A DNA stretch of 64,000 nucleotides from Lachnoclostridium sp. UBA903. Lineage in GTDB: Bacteria; Bacillota; Clostridia; Lachnospirales; Lachnospiraceae. Location: NCBI GenBank assembly GCA_002294045.1, contig DBEP01000008.1, forward strand, positions 32,753 through 96,752, read 5' to 3'. The stretch's first letter is position 1; every line of letters starts with the position of its first letter. Both the position numbers and the translations under genes were made by a program. The notes under the pieces were generated by a model that was not told the origin of the DNA, did no database searches, and worked only from the letters and a program-made list of their open reading frames with translations. Shown here in pieces: positions 33,261-42,739 of this stretch.

Positions 33261-35777
33261 TTATCTGACTGCGGCAATTGTTAATTCATGCCCCTTTGCC
33301 TTTTTTACGGTAAAAGTCTTTACCTCACCCGGCAGTAAATCAAAATAAGCGTCGGAGCAGTCATAATCCCCCTTCACATATACACCATGAACATAGCCTT
33401 CTGCGGTTACCGTTATATGCTTATCCTCTCCCTCCTCCTTTTCGGATACAACGAAAACCTCCGAACGATTATAGGACAGATTCCGGTTATCCTCCATTCT
33501 TAACAGGATATTATCAATTTCCTCATCTTCCACATAAAGCATGATTGTTCCCTTCGTATAATCATATGCCGGTAATTTCTCCTGATGCAGATATACTCTT
33601 TGACCGGCTGGCACCTCCAGAAACATTTCCTTCAGGTCTTTAATTTTCCCGTCAAAGGATACATAACCAAACCGGGCTTTTACCTCCAGATTCTCGGGCC
33701 GGTCATTGAGTCCCTGCAATACCGCATTGTTATCAACAAGCCGCAGGGTGAATTTCCGGTGTGCCAGTGCCCTCTTTACCGCATAAAACGGTATTTTTCT
33801 TCTTAAATAGTAATCTATGATTGTCCAGCCCACTTCACCCCAGGCATCGTTATACATCCAGAATAATCCGCCGGAGCAATTTTCCTTAAAACGCATTGCT
33901 TCCAGGGAATAGCCATACATCAACCCATGTACCATGCCGCCGTATAAAATGTAATCTTCCAGGGACAGTTCAGCGGCGTTATCGATATAATTCTTTTCAA
34001 TACCGGCATAGACCGTTCCCTTTTCGAATACATTACAGTGCATATGCCAGATATCCGTTGTTCTGTCCGTTCCTGCCTTTTCCATATATTCTAACGTTGT
34101 TTTTTTACAGCAGGGTCCGATAAATCCGTATTCACTGACAAATTTGGATTCAATAGTATCATAATCCTTTACCTCAATCCGTTCTTCCATCCTGGGACTC
34201 ATAAGTGCATTATGCCACCTGTGCACATCACCGGCCGTATCATCATTGGGCAGCGTACCTCCATAGGGGGAGCTGTTCCAGTAAGGAATCCGGCCGCAGT
34301 TTTTGTGGATTATTTCCTTGGCCAGCATATTGGCGACGGAAAGACCATACTGGAACTCATATTTAAATTCAATATTCCATCTCGGATTATCTATGGAATT
34401 AAATATCCAATGGACCTCATTGGTTCCGCAAAACAAGCCGATACAGCAGTGATTCCGCAGTCTTTTTGTCTGATAGTCCAATTCCTTATACATTTCATTA
34501 CTAAACCAAGGATGATGATCCGGATAGGTCGAGCAGGCAAACATAAAATCATGCCATATTAAAATGCCCTTTTCATCACAAAGTCGATAAAAAATCTCCC
34601 TTTCATAGAGACCTCCGCCCCAGACACGAAGCATGTTGAAATTGGCTTCCACAGCTTCATCCGCAAGCACATGGTATTTTTCCTCCGGAACCCGGGCATA
34701 GATCATATCATTGGGAACCCAGTTGCCGCCTTTGCAAAAAACAGGCTTATCATTTACCACCAGGGTAAAATGACGGTCATTTCCCTTTAATATGCCGGTA
34801 TCCAGTTTAATGGTACGAATCCCGTATTGAAACGGGGGATATTCGGTTGTAGTCCCTTCGCAGCCGGCTTTCACCTCAATCCGGTATAAAGGCTGTAAGC
34901 CGTAGCCATTGGGCCACCATAGCTTTGCATTTTTTACCGATAGGTTAAAATCCATAAAATTGTATCCCGAGGTAATCAGTGTATTTTCTATTTTCCCGCT
35001 GGCACAAAGCGTATCCTTCTCCCATACTTCCACTTTTACATCACAGCTCCTGGAGCTTATGAAGCTCAAATTTTCCACATTGACACAGACATGAAGTTCC
35101 GCCGTTTCTCCTACGGATAATGTTTCCGCTTTCACCTCCCGGATTGCAATTGTTTTATAACTCCTGAGGAAAGCGTCACCCGTAATTCCTATGGTAATTA
35201 CCTTAGGCCCCCAGTCCCAGCCTACGGTATACTGGGGACGCCTTACAAAGGCTCTTCTGGCATCCCCCCGGTGCTTGCCCCCGTTCCGCTCCTCAATACA
35301 CACCGCATAATCAAGCTCCGCCGTATCCTCTTTGCTGATTTCCTCCAGTCCGCTTGTAAGACGCACCGTTATTATATTTTCTCCCGGAATAATATATTCC
35401 TTGATATCGTATACGAAAGGATAATGCACATTCCTGTGAGTTTTAAGGTAGATTCCGTTGATAAAAATATCACTTCTGGTATCCAGTCCTTCCAATACCA
35501 ATTCAACTATATCATCCTGCAGGCAGACGTCGCTGCTGTCAAATTTTTTTATAAACCACCAGGAACGGTCTTCTATCCATTCGGTTTCCCTGCAATAATC
35601 GGACAGCACCGGATCTTTGATGATTCCCTGTTTCAGTAAAGGCATCCTCACATCTGCGGGCAAATCACAGGGATACCAGCCTTCCTGCAAAGCCCTTACC
35701 TGGTTGTGGAAGTCCTTATCCCATTTTAGAGGTGCCTCATGCATTTCCCAGTTTTTATCTAAGCTTATTGTCTTCAT
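33261..35777 (-). CDS. Beta-mannosidase, glycoside hydrolase family 2
   Basis: An 838-residue GH2 enzyme without signal peptide, so it acts in the cytoplasm on imported oligosaccharides. N-terminal sugar-binding domain (about 1-170), Ig-like domain, then the TIM barrel with FCKGGNWVPNDMIY, NMLRVWGGGLYE, acid/base Glu in CGTNEVHW (about residue 450) and nucleophile Glu in SEYGF (about 547), all as in beta-mannosidases. ATG 35777 is preferred over one four codons earlier, which would overlap the AAAGG site. It releases mannose from beta-mannosides; the D-lyxose/mannose isomerase downstream and the CUT1 importer upstream fit such a pathway. Confidence 0.9.
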   Translation of the reverse strand: MKTISLDKNWEMHEAPLKWDKDFHNQVRALQEGWYPCDLPADVRMPLLKQGIIKDPVLSDYCRETEWIEDRSWWFIKKFDSSDVCLQDDIVELVLEGLDTRSDIFINGIYLKTHRNVHYPFVYDIKEYIIPGENIITVRLTSGLEEISKEDTAELDYAVCIEERNGGKHRGDARRAFVRRPQYTVGWDWGPKVITIGITGDAFLRSYKTIAIREVKAETLSVGETAELHVCVNVENLSFISSRSCDVKVEVWEKDTLCASGKIENTLITSGYNFMDFNLSVKNAKLWWPNGYGLQPLYRIEVKAGCEGTTTEYPPFQYGIRTIKLDTGILKGNDRHFTLVVNDKPVFCKGGNWVPNDMIYARVPEEKYHVLADEAVEANFNMLRVWGGGLYEREIFYRLCDEKGILIWHDFMFACSTYPDHHPWFSNEMYKELDYQTKRLRNHCCIGLFCGTNEVHWIFNSIDNPRWNIEFKYEFQYGLSVANMLAKEIIHKNCGRIPYWNSSPYGGTLPNDDTAGDVHRWHNALMSPRMEERIEVKDYDTIESKFVSEYGFIGPCCKKTTLEYMEKAGTDRTTDIWHMHCNVFEKGTVYAGIEKNYIDNAAELSLEDYILYGGMVHGLMYGYSLEAMRFKENCSGGLFWMYNDAWGEVGWTIIDYYLRRKIPFYAVKRALAHRKFTLRLVDNNAVLQGLNDRPENLEVKARFGYVSFDGKIKDLKEMFLEVPAGQRVYLHQEKLPAYDYTKGTIMLYVEDEEIDNILLRMEDNRNLSYNRSEVFVVSEKEEGEDKHITVTAEGYVHGVYVKGDYDCSDAYFDLLPGEVKTFTVKKAKGHELTIAAVR

Positions 35778-35817
35778 TCTATTTATCATCCTTTCTCTTC
35801 ACCAGTGTAATGCACTT

Positions 35818-36009
35818 AGGCTAATTGCGCAGAATGAATATTCAGCCTGCAAGGCGGAGGATTGAGGCGTAGCGGTGGCTACGTCGATTGACGACAACGC
35901 AGCAGATGAATATTCAGGCAAGCAATTAGTCAAGATGTCAGGCAGACAGTGCACCAGTGTGTGTTTGAAAAATACTTGTGCCGGGCGATGATTTTTCAAA
36001 TAGGCTCTA
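35818..36009 (+). repeat. Long hairpin repeat element (copy C)
   Basis: Basal arms CTAATTGC/GCAATTAG and GAATATTC on each side enclose an apical hairpin GCGTAG-CGGTG-GCTACG-like segment and the block AACGCAG, the same plan as copy D at 54.5 kb but with different basal arms. It is followed by TTTGAAAAAT (35964-35973)/ATTTTTCAAA (35991-36000) with CTTGTGCCGGGC between, also seen in copy D, and ends GGCTCTAG. It separates the mannosidase from the permease operon. Confidence 0.55.
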
Positions 36010-36019
36010 GTACCCGCAT

Positions 36020-36853
36020 CTAGCCTTTCACGGCTCCGGCGACCATCCCCTTAATTATCTGCTTGGAAAATACAAAATATATAACCATGGCAGGCAAAAT
36101 GGCGATAATCATTGCCGTCATCATTTTCGGATAATCCGTCGAAAACTGGCCTTTAAATAAGGTAATTCCTACCGGAACCGGCATCCATTTCTCCGAATCC
36201 GTTAAAATCAGCGCAAAGGTAAATTCATTCCATGCATAAAAAAATTGTATAATTCCAACCGTAACCAGAATCGGTTTGCAAATGGGCAAAATAATAGAAA
36301 AAAGGGTTCTGTTCAGGGAACTTCCGTCAATTGCCGCCGCTTCTTCCACTTCGGATGGAATGGATTTTACATAGCTCTCAACTAAAAATACGGCAATCGG
36401 CAATCCAAGAGCCGTATAAGGCAGAATTAAAGTAAACCAATTATCCGTTAATCCCGCCTTGGTAAAAAGCACATACATGGGAACAATAAGAGCGTGTACC
36501 GGAACCAGCATCCCCAGCAAAAAATAATTATAAATTAAATTTCTTCCCCGGAATTTATAACGGGAGAGAAAATATCCGGAGACAAACCCAATCAATAAAA
36601 TAAACACTAACGATAATACACTGTTGCGGATTGTATTACCCATCCATATCAGAATATTGCTTTTTGTAAGAATGGAAATATAGTGTGAAAAATTAAGACT
36701 CTCAGGCAATGCAAGGGGACTTTTATAAAACTCGGATTTTTCCTTGAGAGATGAGTAAAACAGCCAGACCGCCGGAAAAATACAGGTAACGGAAAACAGC
36801 ATTAGCACTGCGTTAGGTATCACTCTCAGAAGCCTGTTTCCTTTCTCCTTCAT
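36020..36853 (-). CDS. CUT1-type carbohydrate ABC importer, permease (MalG-like)
   Basis: A 277-residue membrane protein with six transmembrane segments and the ATPase-contact EAA loop SEVEEAAAIDGSSLNRTLFS. Its start overlaps the stop of the MalF-like gene by one base (TAATG). Works with the next two genes to import an oligosaccharide, perhaps a mannoside given the adjacent beta-mannosidase. No ATPase gene is nearby; such systems usually share a general MsmK-type ATPase encoded elsewhere. Confidence 0.88.
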   Translation of the reverse strand: MKEKGNRLLRVIPNAVLMLFSVTCIFPAVWLFYSSLKEKSEFYKSPLALPESLNFSHYISILTKSNILIWMGNTIRNSVLSLVFILLIGFVSGYFLSRYKFRGRNLIYNYFLLGMLVPVHALIVPMYVLFTKAGLTDNWFTLILPYTALGLPIAVFLVESYVKSIPSEVEEAAAIDGSSLNRTLFSIILPICKPILVTVGIIQFFYAWNEFTFALILTDSEKWMPVPVGITLFKGQFSTDYPKMMTAMIIAILPAMVIYFVFSKQIIKGMVAGAVKG

Positions 36854-37737
36854 TATCCCACCTCCTTATTTCTTGTAAACCGGAGCAATATGCCTTTGCT
36901 GCCGGCTACCAGAATAAAGCTGACAATCAATATGACAATTGACATGGCGCTGCCATATCCCATTTTATAGGACAGAAAGGAGGTTTTATATGCATACATT
37001 GCCATTACACTGCTTGACGTACCGGGGCCTCCTCCGGTCATTGCATAGATGTGGTCGAATATTTTCATGTTTCCTGCTATACATAAGGTTACACAAACAA
37101 TCAGCGTATTCTTGACTAACGGCAGGGTAATATAAACAACCCTCTGAAATCCGCTGGCACCGTCAATCTCAGCTACTTCAAATATCTCCGGGTCCACGGA
37201 AGTAAGCGCCGACATTATAATGATCAGGTAATAGCCCACATACTGCCATATAAGAGGGATGGCCACAAGCATTAAAACCAGTTTATCGTTGTTCAGCCAG
37301 GCTTGTGCTCTATCTCCCAGCCCAACGGTTCTCAAAAGGGTATTCAGCAGTCCGTAATGATAATCATAAATCAGGTTCCATATAAAACCGATTACTACTG
37401 CCGACAAAACTGCCGGAAAGTATGTCATGGTTCTATGGAAACCTTTAAAACGGACATGTCTTCCGTTAAGCAGAACCGCCAGAATAAAAGCGATTCCAAT
37501 CTGCCCGATCAGGCAGACCACCGTCAGATAAATATTATTTCTTAAGGATTGGAGGAAAACCCTATCCTGAAAAACATCCGTAAAGTTTTTAATTCCCGCA
37601 TAAATCATTTTGGTTCCGCCGGACCAGTTAAACAGACCATAATAGAAGGCCAGGCAGATTGGTATCAAAATGATAAAGCTATACCATAAAATCCCCGGAA
37701 GAAGATATAAGAATATCGCAGGCCTTTTTACTTTCAT
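36853..37737 (-). CDS. CUT1-type carbohydrate ABC importer, permease (MalF-like)
   Basis: A 294-residue membrane protein with six transmembrane segments; AYLLPGILWYSFIILIP-like N-terminus and EAA loop DPEIFEVAEIDGASGFQR. AAAGGAG precedes ATG. Forms the channel with the MalG-like protein. Upstream, a stem-loop separates it from the binding-protein gene. Confidence 0.88.
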   Translation of the reverse strand: MKVKRPAIFLYLLPGILWYSFIILIPICLAFYYGLFNWSGGTKMIYAGIKNFTDVFQDRVFLQSLRNNIYLTVVCLIGQIGIAFILAVLLNGRHVRFKGFHRTMTYFPAVLSAVVIGFIWNLIYDYHYGLLNTLLRTVGLGDRAQAWLNNDKLVLMLVAIPLIWQYVGYYLIIIMSALTSVDPEIFEVAEIDGASGFQRVVYITLPLVKNTLIVCVTLCIAGNMKIFDHIYAMTGGGPGTSSSVMAMYAYKTSFLSYKMGYGSAMSIVILIVSFILVAGSKGILLRFTRNKEVG

Positions 37738-37781
37738 ATCTTTTCTCCTTTAAAATCTATGGAACCGCCGCAAAATCTTAT

Positions 37782-37820
37782 AATTACCCGGTTTATATCC
37801 TGGATTGCTCCTGGGTAATT
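37782..37820 (-). promoter_or_regulatory. Intercistronic stem-loop after the binding-protein gene
   Basis: AATTACCC (37782-37789) and GGGTAATT (37813-37820) pair perfectly, with additional G-C pairs inside. Lies between binding-protein and permease genes, where such structures commonly reduce downstream expression. Confidence 0.45.
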
Positions 37821-37859
37821 TATGTTTTGAATTGCAGCAGCCCCATAAATCAATACTTT

Positions 37860-39206
37860 TTATTTCAGCATATCCTGTTCCACCTGGATTTCAGACGCCA
37901 GTTCCTCCGGAGTCTTGGAATTATTCAGCAGCTCCTGAATTCCCGTGTTCATTACCTCGATTACGGCACCGTTCATTCTCAGGTCATACACAGGCGTAAA
38001 GCTGACACCGTCCACAAGCTGAATGAAATCTTTCGCTAACTGGGATACTTTGGACTGGTCCGGATTATCAATAACAGCCGCACCGATAATGCCATGTTCG
38101 TTGGCCGCGTATTCGCACATATCATAGCCGGTTGTTGCAAAGATAAAATCCATTGCCGCATCTAATTTTTCACCGGTAAGATTCTGATTCACCGCAAAAT
38201 ACCACCCGCAGCCTCCTGATATACTGTCTGCTTTACCGCCTTCCACCGCCGGTAAAATGGCTACCTTCGTATTGTTTAATACTTCCTCCGACGCAAAAGA
38301 TTCGATTGCGGATACGGTCCAATGACCGGATACTACGGAAGCAGCTTTTTCCTGTGAATAATATTCAACGGACTGAGTCTCCGTTATGGTATTAAAATCC
38401 GGATTGAATACCTGGCTGACCGCCAGCTCCTGTAACCGTTGCAGTGCCGAAATAAATGCCGGGTCCGTAAATTTTGCCTTTCCGTCATTAGCAATAATGC
38501 TATTGGTCCAGTCCATACCGGTATAGCGGTCTCCCAGTGTGGAAAGAATACAGGATTCCGCCGGCCACCTTTCTGAATTACCTAAGCCGATTGTGGCGAT
38601 TCCCATCTCATTGAATTTTTCCGCCGCCGCAAATATGTCCTCCCAATTATCCGGAAAAGCTTCATAACCAATAGAATTCCATAATTTCTCATTGTAATAT
38701 ACAACCGATGTAATGGATAACTGGTTAGGTAATCCATAAATCTCCTCGTTCCGTGTTGCGGCGTCAAATACTCCTTCACGGAATGCATCCTTATGTTCAT
38801 ACTGATTTAAATAATCATTAATGGGCGCCATGATATTATTTTCAGCAAAATTATCTACCCAGGAACCTTTTACCATAAAAACATCCGGTACTTCATTTAC
38901 CGCGGCCTGTGCCTGAATTTTAGTGGAATAGTCCGATTGGGACATTGCCTGCTGGATTAGGGTAATGTCAGGGTTTTCTTCCTGCCATTTTTCCGCCATG
39001 GTTAAAAAGCTGTCTCCGACCGCATTGCTCTGCCGGTCCTCTTCCAGGTAATAATGTGATACGGTTAATTCAATCTCTTCCCCTGTTCCTGTTTCCCCAC
39101 TCACAGTATTCTTATTCTGCTCGCTTGTGTCCGTTGGTTTGCTGCATGCAGTTAATCCAAGCATAAGCACCAGAATAAAAGCTGAAATACGTACAATTTT
39201 TTTCAT
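37860..39206 (-). CDS. CUT1-type carbohydrate ABC importer, substrate-binding lipoprotein
   Basis: A 448-residue family-1 solute-binding protein. Signal peptide with lipobox LTAC (Cys21), then an SBP_bac_1 domain: ELTVSHYYLEEDRQSNAVGD, a segment VPDVFMVKGSWVDNFAEN and PDNWEDIFAAAEKFNEMGI. ATG 39206 is preferred because GGAGG is eight bases away, better than the upstream TTG. Divergent from the histidine kinase gene, which probably controls this operon. Confidence 0.87.
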   Translation of the reverse strand: MKKIVRISAFILVLMLGLTACSKPTDTSEQNKNTVSGETGTGEEIELTVSHYYLEEDRQSNAVGDSFLTMAEKWQEENPDITLIQQAMSQSDYSTKIQAQAAVNEVPDVFMVKGSWVDNFAENNIMAPINDYLNQYEHKDAFREGVFDAATRNEEIYGLPNQLSITSVVYYNEKLWNSIGYEAFPDNWEDIFAAAEKFNEMGIATIGLGNSERWPAESCILSTLGDRYTGMDWTNSIIANDGKAKFTDPAFISALQRLQELAVSQVFNPDFNTITETQSVEYYSQEKAASVVSGHWTVSAIESFASEEVLNNTKVAILPAVEGGKADSISGGCGWYFAVNQNLTGEKLDAAMDFIFATTGYDMCEYAANEHGIIGAAVIDNPDQSKVSQLAKDFIQLVDGVSFTPVYDLRMNGAVIEVMNTGIQELLNNSKTPEELASEIQVEQDMLK

Positions 39207-39481
39207 ACCCAATACCTCCGTTTGATTTGATAATTTATTTTAACCCGTATAAAAGTAAGAAAAAACCATGGAATCGGTTTTCCTTATCCTGATAAAATGA
39301 CTTATTTCCATTATGTTATTTCCTGCCGCAGCTTATGCCGTAAAAATATCCTATATTATTTACCAATATCCCAAGATAATGCCCTGTTTTTCTTTCCAGT
39401 TCTATTCCGTTGACACCTATAAATGCAGATGATAAAATTTATTTACAGATATGCCATCTTAAAATAAGGAGCGGTAATCAA

Positions 39482-41218
39482 ATGTTTATGAAAGCCACAA
39501 TGCGCAGAAAAATCATACTGTTTTTTATTTGTCTGGTTACTCTTCCTATATTAATCATCTATATGATTGTAAGCAATATCTTTATTAAGAGTACACAGGA
39601 GGATATGACAACCATCTATGCCGCCAACATCCGGGAGGTAGGCAAAAATGTGGATGTTATATTCGGCAGTGCGCTGGATCTGTCAATCTATCCGCTGATG
39701 GAACAAAATTTTAAAGCTTTTTTAACCACACCCTTTCGCTCCTCCAATTATAAAAGAATTAAAAAAAATGCCGGTGATATTCTTCTGTCCATGCCTTACG
39801 GTTATTCCACCGGGATTCACGGCGTATGTATTTCTACCATGGAACATGATTTCCTGAGTACCAACATACGCACCAAGCTGACCTATTCGGATATGGAGGA
39901 AGCCGGATACCTGAACGGTTCTCCCTATTGGGATTATTCCCAAAGCGGCTTAAAAAACGGATACTTATACCTGACCCGTCTCTTAAAAAACCCCAGTAAC
40001 ATCTCACAGCATATCGGATATGTGAAGCTTTCCATAAGCTGCAATAAGATACAATCCAGTATTCTGCAGAACCAGCAGGATAACCAGACCTCTTATTTTA
40101 TCATAACCAAAAGCAACCGGTATATCATCCGGTCGGACAGCAATAATTATCTGCAAAACCAGAAAAATGAGCTTACCTATCCGCAGTTATCCAATCTGGC
40201 TGCTTCAAAAAAGAGCAGTACAATTATTGACGGCCATATTGTCTCCGCCTATCCGTTAGTTAGGACAGACTTCATTATCTACAGCATAACAAAGCCGGAA
40301 GTACTGTCTGCGGTTAAACAGAGCTTTTATTTAAATATGGCTATTATTTTTATTATCGTATTAATCTTTTCCCTGCTGCTTTCCGTCGCCTTCTCCAAAA
40401 TAATAACGACTCCTCTGGAACGGCTGGGACATTATATGAAATCAATTTCAAATCAGGATTTTACCGTCCGCTATCCCGTTAAAGGCTCGGACGAGATTTC
40501 CGTTATGGCCGAGCATTTTAATAACATGGCTGAGCGGCTGGATTTTTTGTATAATGAAGTATATCTTGGAGAACTTAAACTTAAGCAGTCCCAGCTTGAT
40601 ATACTGCAAAATCAAATCAATCCCCATTTTTTATACAATACCCTCGATACCATTTATTGGATGGCCCGTATGGGTCATACGGAAAACGTCAGTACAATGG
40701 TATCCAATATGTCGCGTATGATGCGTTTAACACTGGCGCCCAAAACCAATGATAAGATTTTACTGTCCCAGGAATTAGAGCACCTTTCCTGTTATATTAA
40801 TATCCAGCAGATACGCTACGGGAAAAAAGTGGTTTTCAGGCTGCAATATCCGGAAGAAATCCTGCAGGAATATGTACTGAGCTTCCTGTTGCAGCCGCTG
40901 GTGGAAAACGCATTGGTTCACGGCCTTTCCAACCGCATGCAGGGTACTGTGGAAATAAACATTTACCAGCAGGAAGATACGATTATATATGAAGTTGCAA
41001 ATGACGGGGAACCTATCGATGAGAATGAAATTAACCGTATTGTAAATTCAAAAGATAAAAGTATGAAAGGCTTTGCCCTTAAAAATATTAATGAACGGAT
41101 AAAATTAAAATACGGGGATAATTATTCCTTAACCTGTTACAAAGAAGCGGAATTTAGCGTATTCAAAATCGTACAGCCAAAGGAGGCTAATGAGGATGAT
41201 AAAAATATTGATTGTTGA
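39482..41218 (+). CDS. YesM-type sensor histidine kinase
   Basis: A 578-residue membrane sensor kinase: TM1 about residues 9-31, extracellular sensor region, TM2 about 286-308, HAMP, then a His_kinase domain with QINPHFLYNTLDTIYWMA (phospho-His near residue 383) and a HATPase with LLQPLVENALVHGL. ATG 39482 is chosen from AAGGAG upstream. Its 3' end overlaps the response-regulator gene. This family senses extracellular carbohydrates in Firmicutes and controls neighbouring ABC importer genes, here probably the divergent CUT1 operon and perhaps the convergent GH51 operon. Confidence 0.88.
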   Translation: MFMKATMRRKIILFFICLVTLPILIIYMIVSNIFIKSTQEDMTTIYAANIREVGKNVDVIFGSALDLSIYPLMEQNFKAFLTTPFRSSNYKRIKKNAGDILLSMPYGYSTGIHGVCISTMEHDFLSTNIRTKLTYSDMEEAGYLNGSPYWDYSQSGLKNGYLYLTRLLKNPSNISQHIGYVKLSISCNKIQSSILQNQQDNQTSYFIITKSNRYIIRSDSNNYLQNQKNELTYPQLSNLAASKKSSTIIDGHIVSAYPLVRTDFIIYSITKPEVLSAVKQSFYLNMAIIFIIVLIFSLLLSVAFSKIITTPLERLGHYMKSISNQDFTVRYPVKGSDEISVMAEHFNNMAERLDFLYNEVYLGELKLKQSQLDILQNQINPHFLYNTLDTIYWMARMGHTENVSTMVSNMSRMMRLTLAPKTNDKILLSQELEHLSCYINIQQIRYGKKVVFRLQYPEEILQEYVLSFLLQPLVENALVHGLSNRMQGTVEINIYQQEDTIIYEVANDGEPIDENEINRIVNSKDKSMKGFALKNINERIKLKYGDNYSLTCYKEAEFSVFKIVQPKEANEDDKNIDC

Positions 41219-42716
41219 TGATGAGGATTATATCCGGCAGGGTATGCGCTACACCATCCCCTGGGAGGATTACGGTATGGAAATCATCGGAGAAGCTTCC
41301 AACGGTGCGGAAGCACTTAAGCTGGCGGTCCGGCATAAACCGGATATTGTGCTGGCCGACATCCAAATGCCTGTTATGGACGGCCTTAAACTGACCAGTG
41401 AACTGGGTGCGCTTATGCCCGAAACCAAGGTTATTATCTTAACGGCCTACGGGAATACGGAGAACCTGACCGGGGCCATAGATGTTAAAGTAAGCGCCTT
41501 CTTATTAAAAAGTGCGGACAGCCATAAGATACTGGAAACCGTTTTAAATATAAAAAAAGAAATAGAAACAGAACGGGAGCAATCAAAAAAGGTAGAACAG
41601 CTGAAAAATATTTATGATGAAAACCGTCATCTCATTAAAGCGACTTTATTATCCCGTTACCTACTGATGCAGATATCCTATTCCGATTTCTTAAAAAAGG
41701 CTGAAAAAATTGAACTTGACATTAACGGAGCTTCTTTTTCCCTGGTTCTTATAAAATGTAATTATAATAACGAAAAATTGGCAATCGGCAGTTTTATTCA
41801 TAGCTTCCACGATTATCAGCCTTTTGCGTTTTTCATCCGGGACCATTTGGCCGTTCTTATATTAAAGACACATATCCATGCTCTTGCCAAAACTGAAATG
41901 GATGAATTACTGCCCGGTATACTGCCCCTGGCTTTCGGCAATTGTATCGTTGCAATGAACCAGCTCTCCTCCTTTAAAGATTTCCCGTTAATCTATCCCA
42001 TTTTAGTACAGGCCCTGGAGCACTGCTTCTGGAATTCGGAGGCTGCTTATACGCTGCTTTCACCGTCAGACAAGATTATTACAGAGTCCGCTGTCAATAC
42101 CTATCCTCTTGAAAGTACTCTGATTAGTCATATTATTACGCAGAACATATCCGCAATCAACGCCTCCCTGTCAGATTACTATTCTTACATGTCCGGTAAG
42201 AAAGTATCCCGTCAGTTATTTATAGACTCCATCCGAAGATTGGTGGTGTTAATCAGTGCAATTACCGATGAAGATATCGACATACTTAAAATAAACGAAT
42301 TGATTGATGAGATGGAGACTCCCAAAGAAATTATCGATTTAATCGCCAGCCTTGCAATTCCCTCCTCCAATGCCTCGGCCTCCCATTCCCAGATTCACGC
42401 GGCCCTCAAGTATATCAGCGAACATTATACGGAAGATATATATCTGGAGGAGGTTGCAAAAGCGGTTTATCTTTCGGTTGGATATCTCAGCCGTATCTTC
42501 AAGGGAGAGACCGGGTATTCCTTTAAAGAATATATTCATAAACTGAGGATTCTAAAAGCACAGCAGCTTATCCGCCAAACCAATTTAAAATATTATGAAG
42601 TTGCTGAAAAAGTGGGTTATAAAAACTATAAATATTTTTCCTCCTATTTCAATAAAATTACCGGATGCAGTGCAAAGGAATACCGCAGTTTACATGAAAG
42701 GCCGGCAGAGGCATAA
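41196..42716 (+). CDS. YesN-type response regulator with AraC DNA-binding domain
   Basis: A 506-residue regulator: REC domain 1-120 with ILIVDDEDYIRQGM and phospho-Asp in VLADIQMPVMDG, a long middle region, and a C-terminal double helix-turn-helix of the AraC type (about 405-500: YLEEVAKAVYLSVGYLSRIF and YYEVAEKVGYKNYKYFSSYF). ATG 41196 is preferred to the ATG two codons earlier because AAAGGAGG then has better spacing; it overlaps the kinase gene by 23 bases. Partner of the upstream kinase. Ends 23 bases from the convergent binding-protein gene. Confidence 0.88.
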   Translation: MIKILIVDDEDYIRQGMRYTIPWEDYGMEIIGEASNGAEALKLAVRHKPDIVLADIQMPVMDGLKLTSELGALMPETKVIILTAYGNTENLTGAIDVKVSAFLLKSADSHKILETVLNIKKEIETEREQSKKVEQLKNIYDENRHLIKATLLSRYLLMQISYSDFLKKAEKIELDINGASFSLVLIKCNYNNEKLAIGSFIHSFHDYQPFAFFIRDHLAVLILKTHIHALAKTEMDELLPGILPLAFGNCIVAMNQLSSFKDFPLIYPILVQALEHCFWNSEAAYTLLSPSDKIITESAVNTYPLESTLISHIITQNISAINASLSDYYSYMSGKKVSRQLFIDSIRRLVVLISAITDEDIDILKINELIDEMETPKEIIDLIASLAIPSSNASASHSQIHAALKYISEHYTEDIYLEEVAKAVYLSVGYLSRIFKGETGYSFKEYIHKLRILKAQQLIRQTNLKYYEVAEKVGYKNYKYFSSYFNKITGCSAKEYRSLHERPAEA

Positions 42717-42739
42717 GCCCGCCGGCCGCTCCTGTCTCA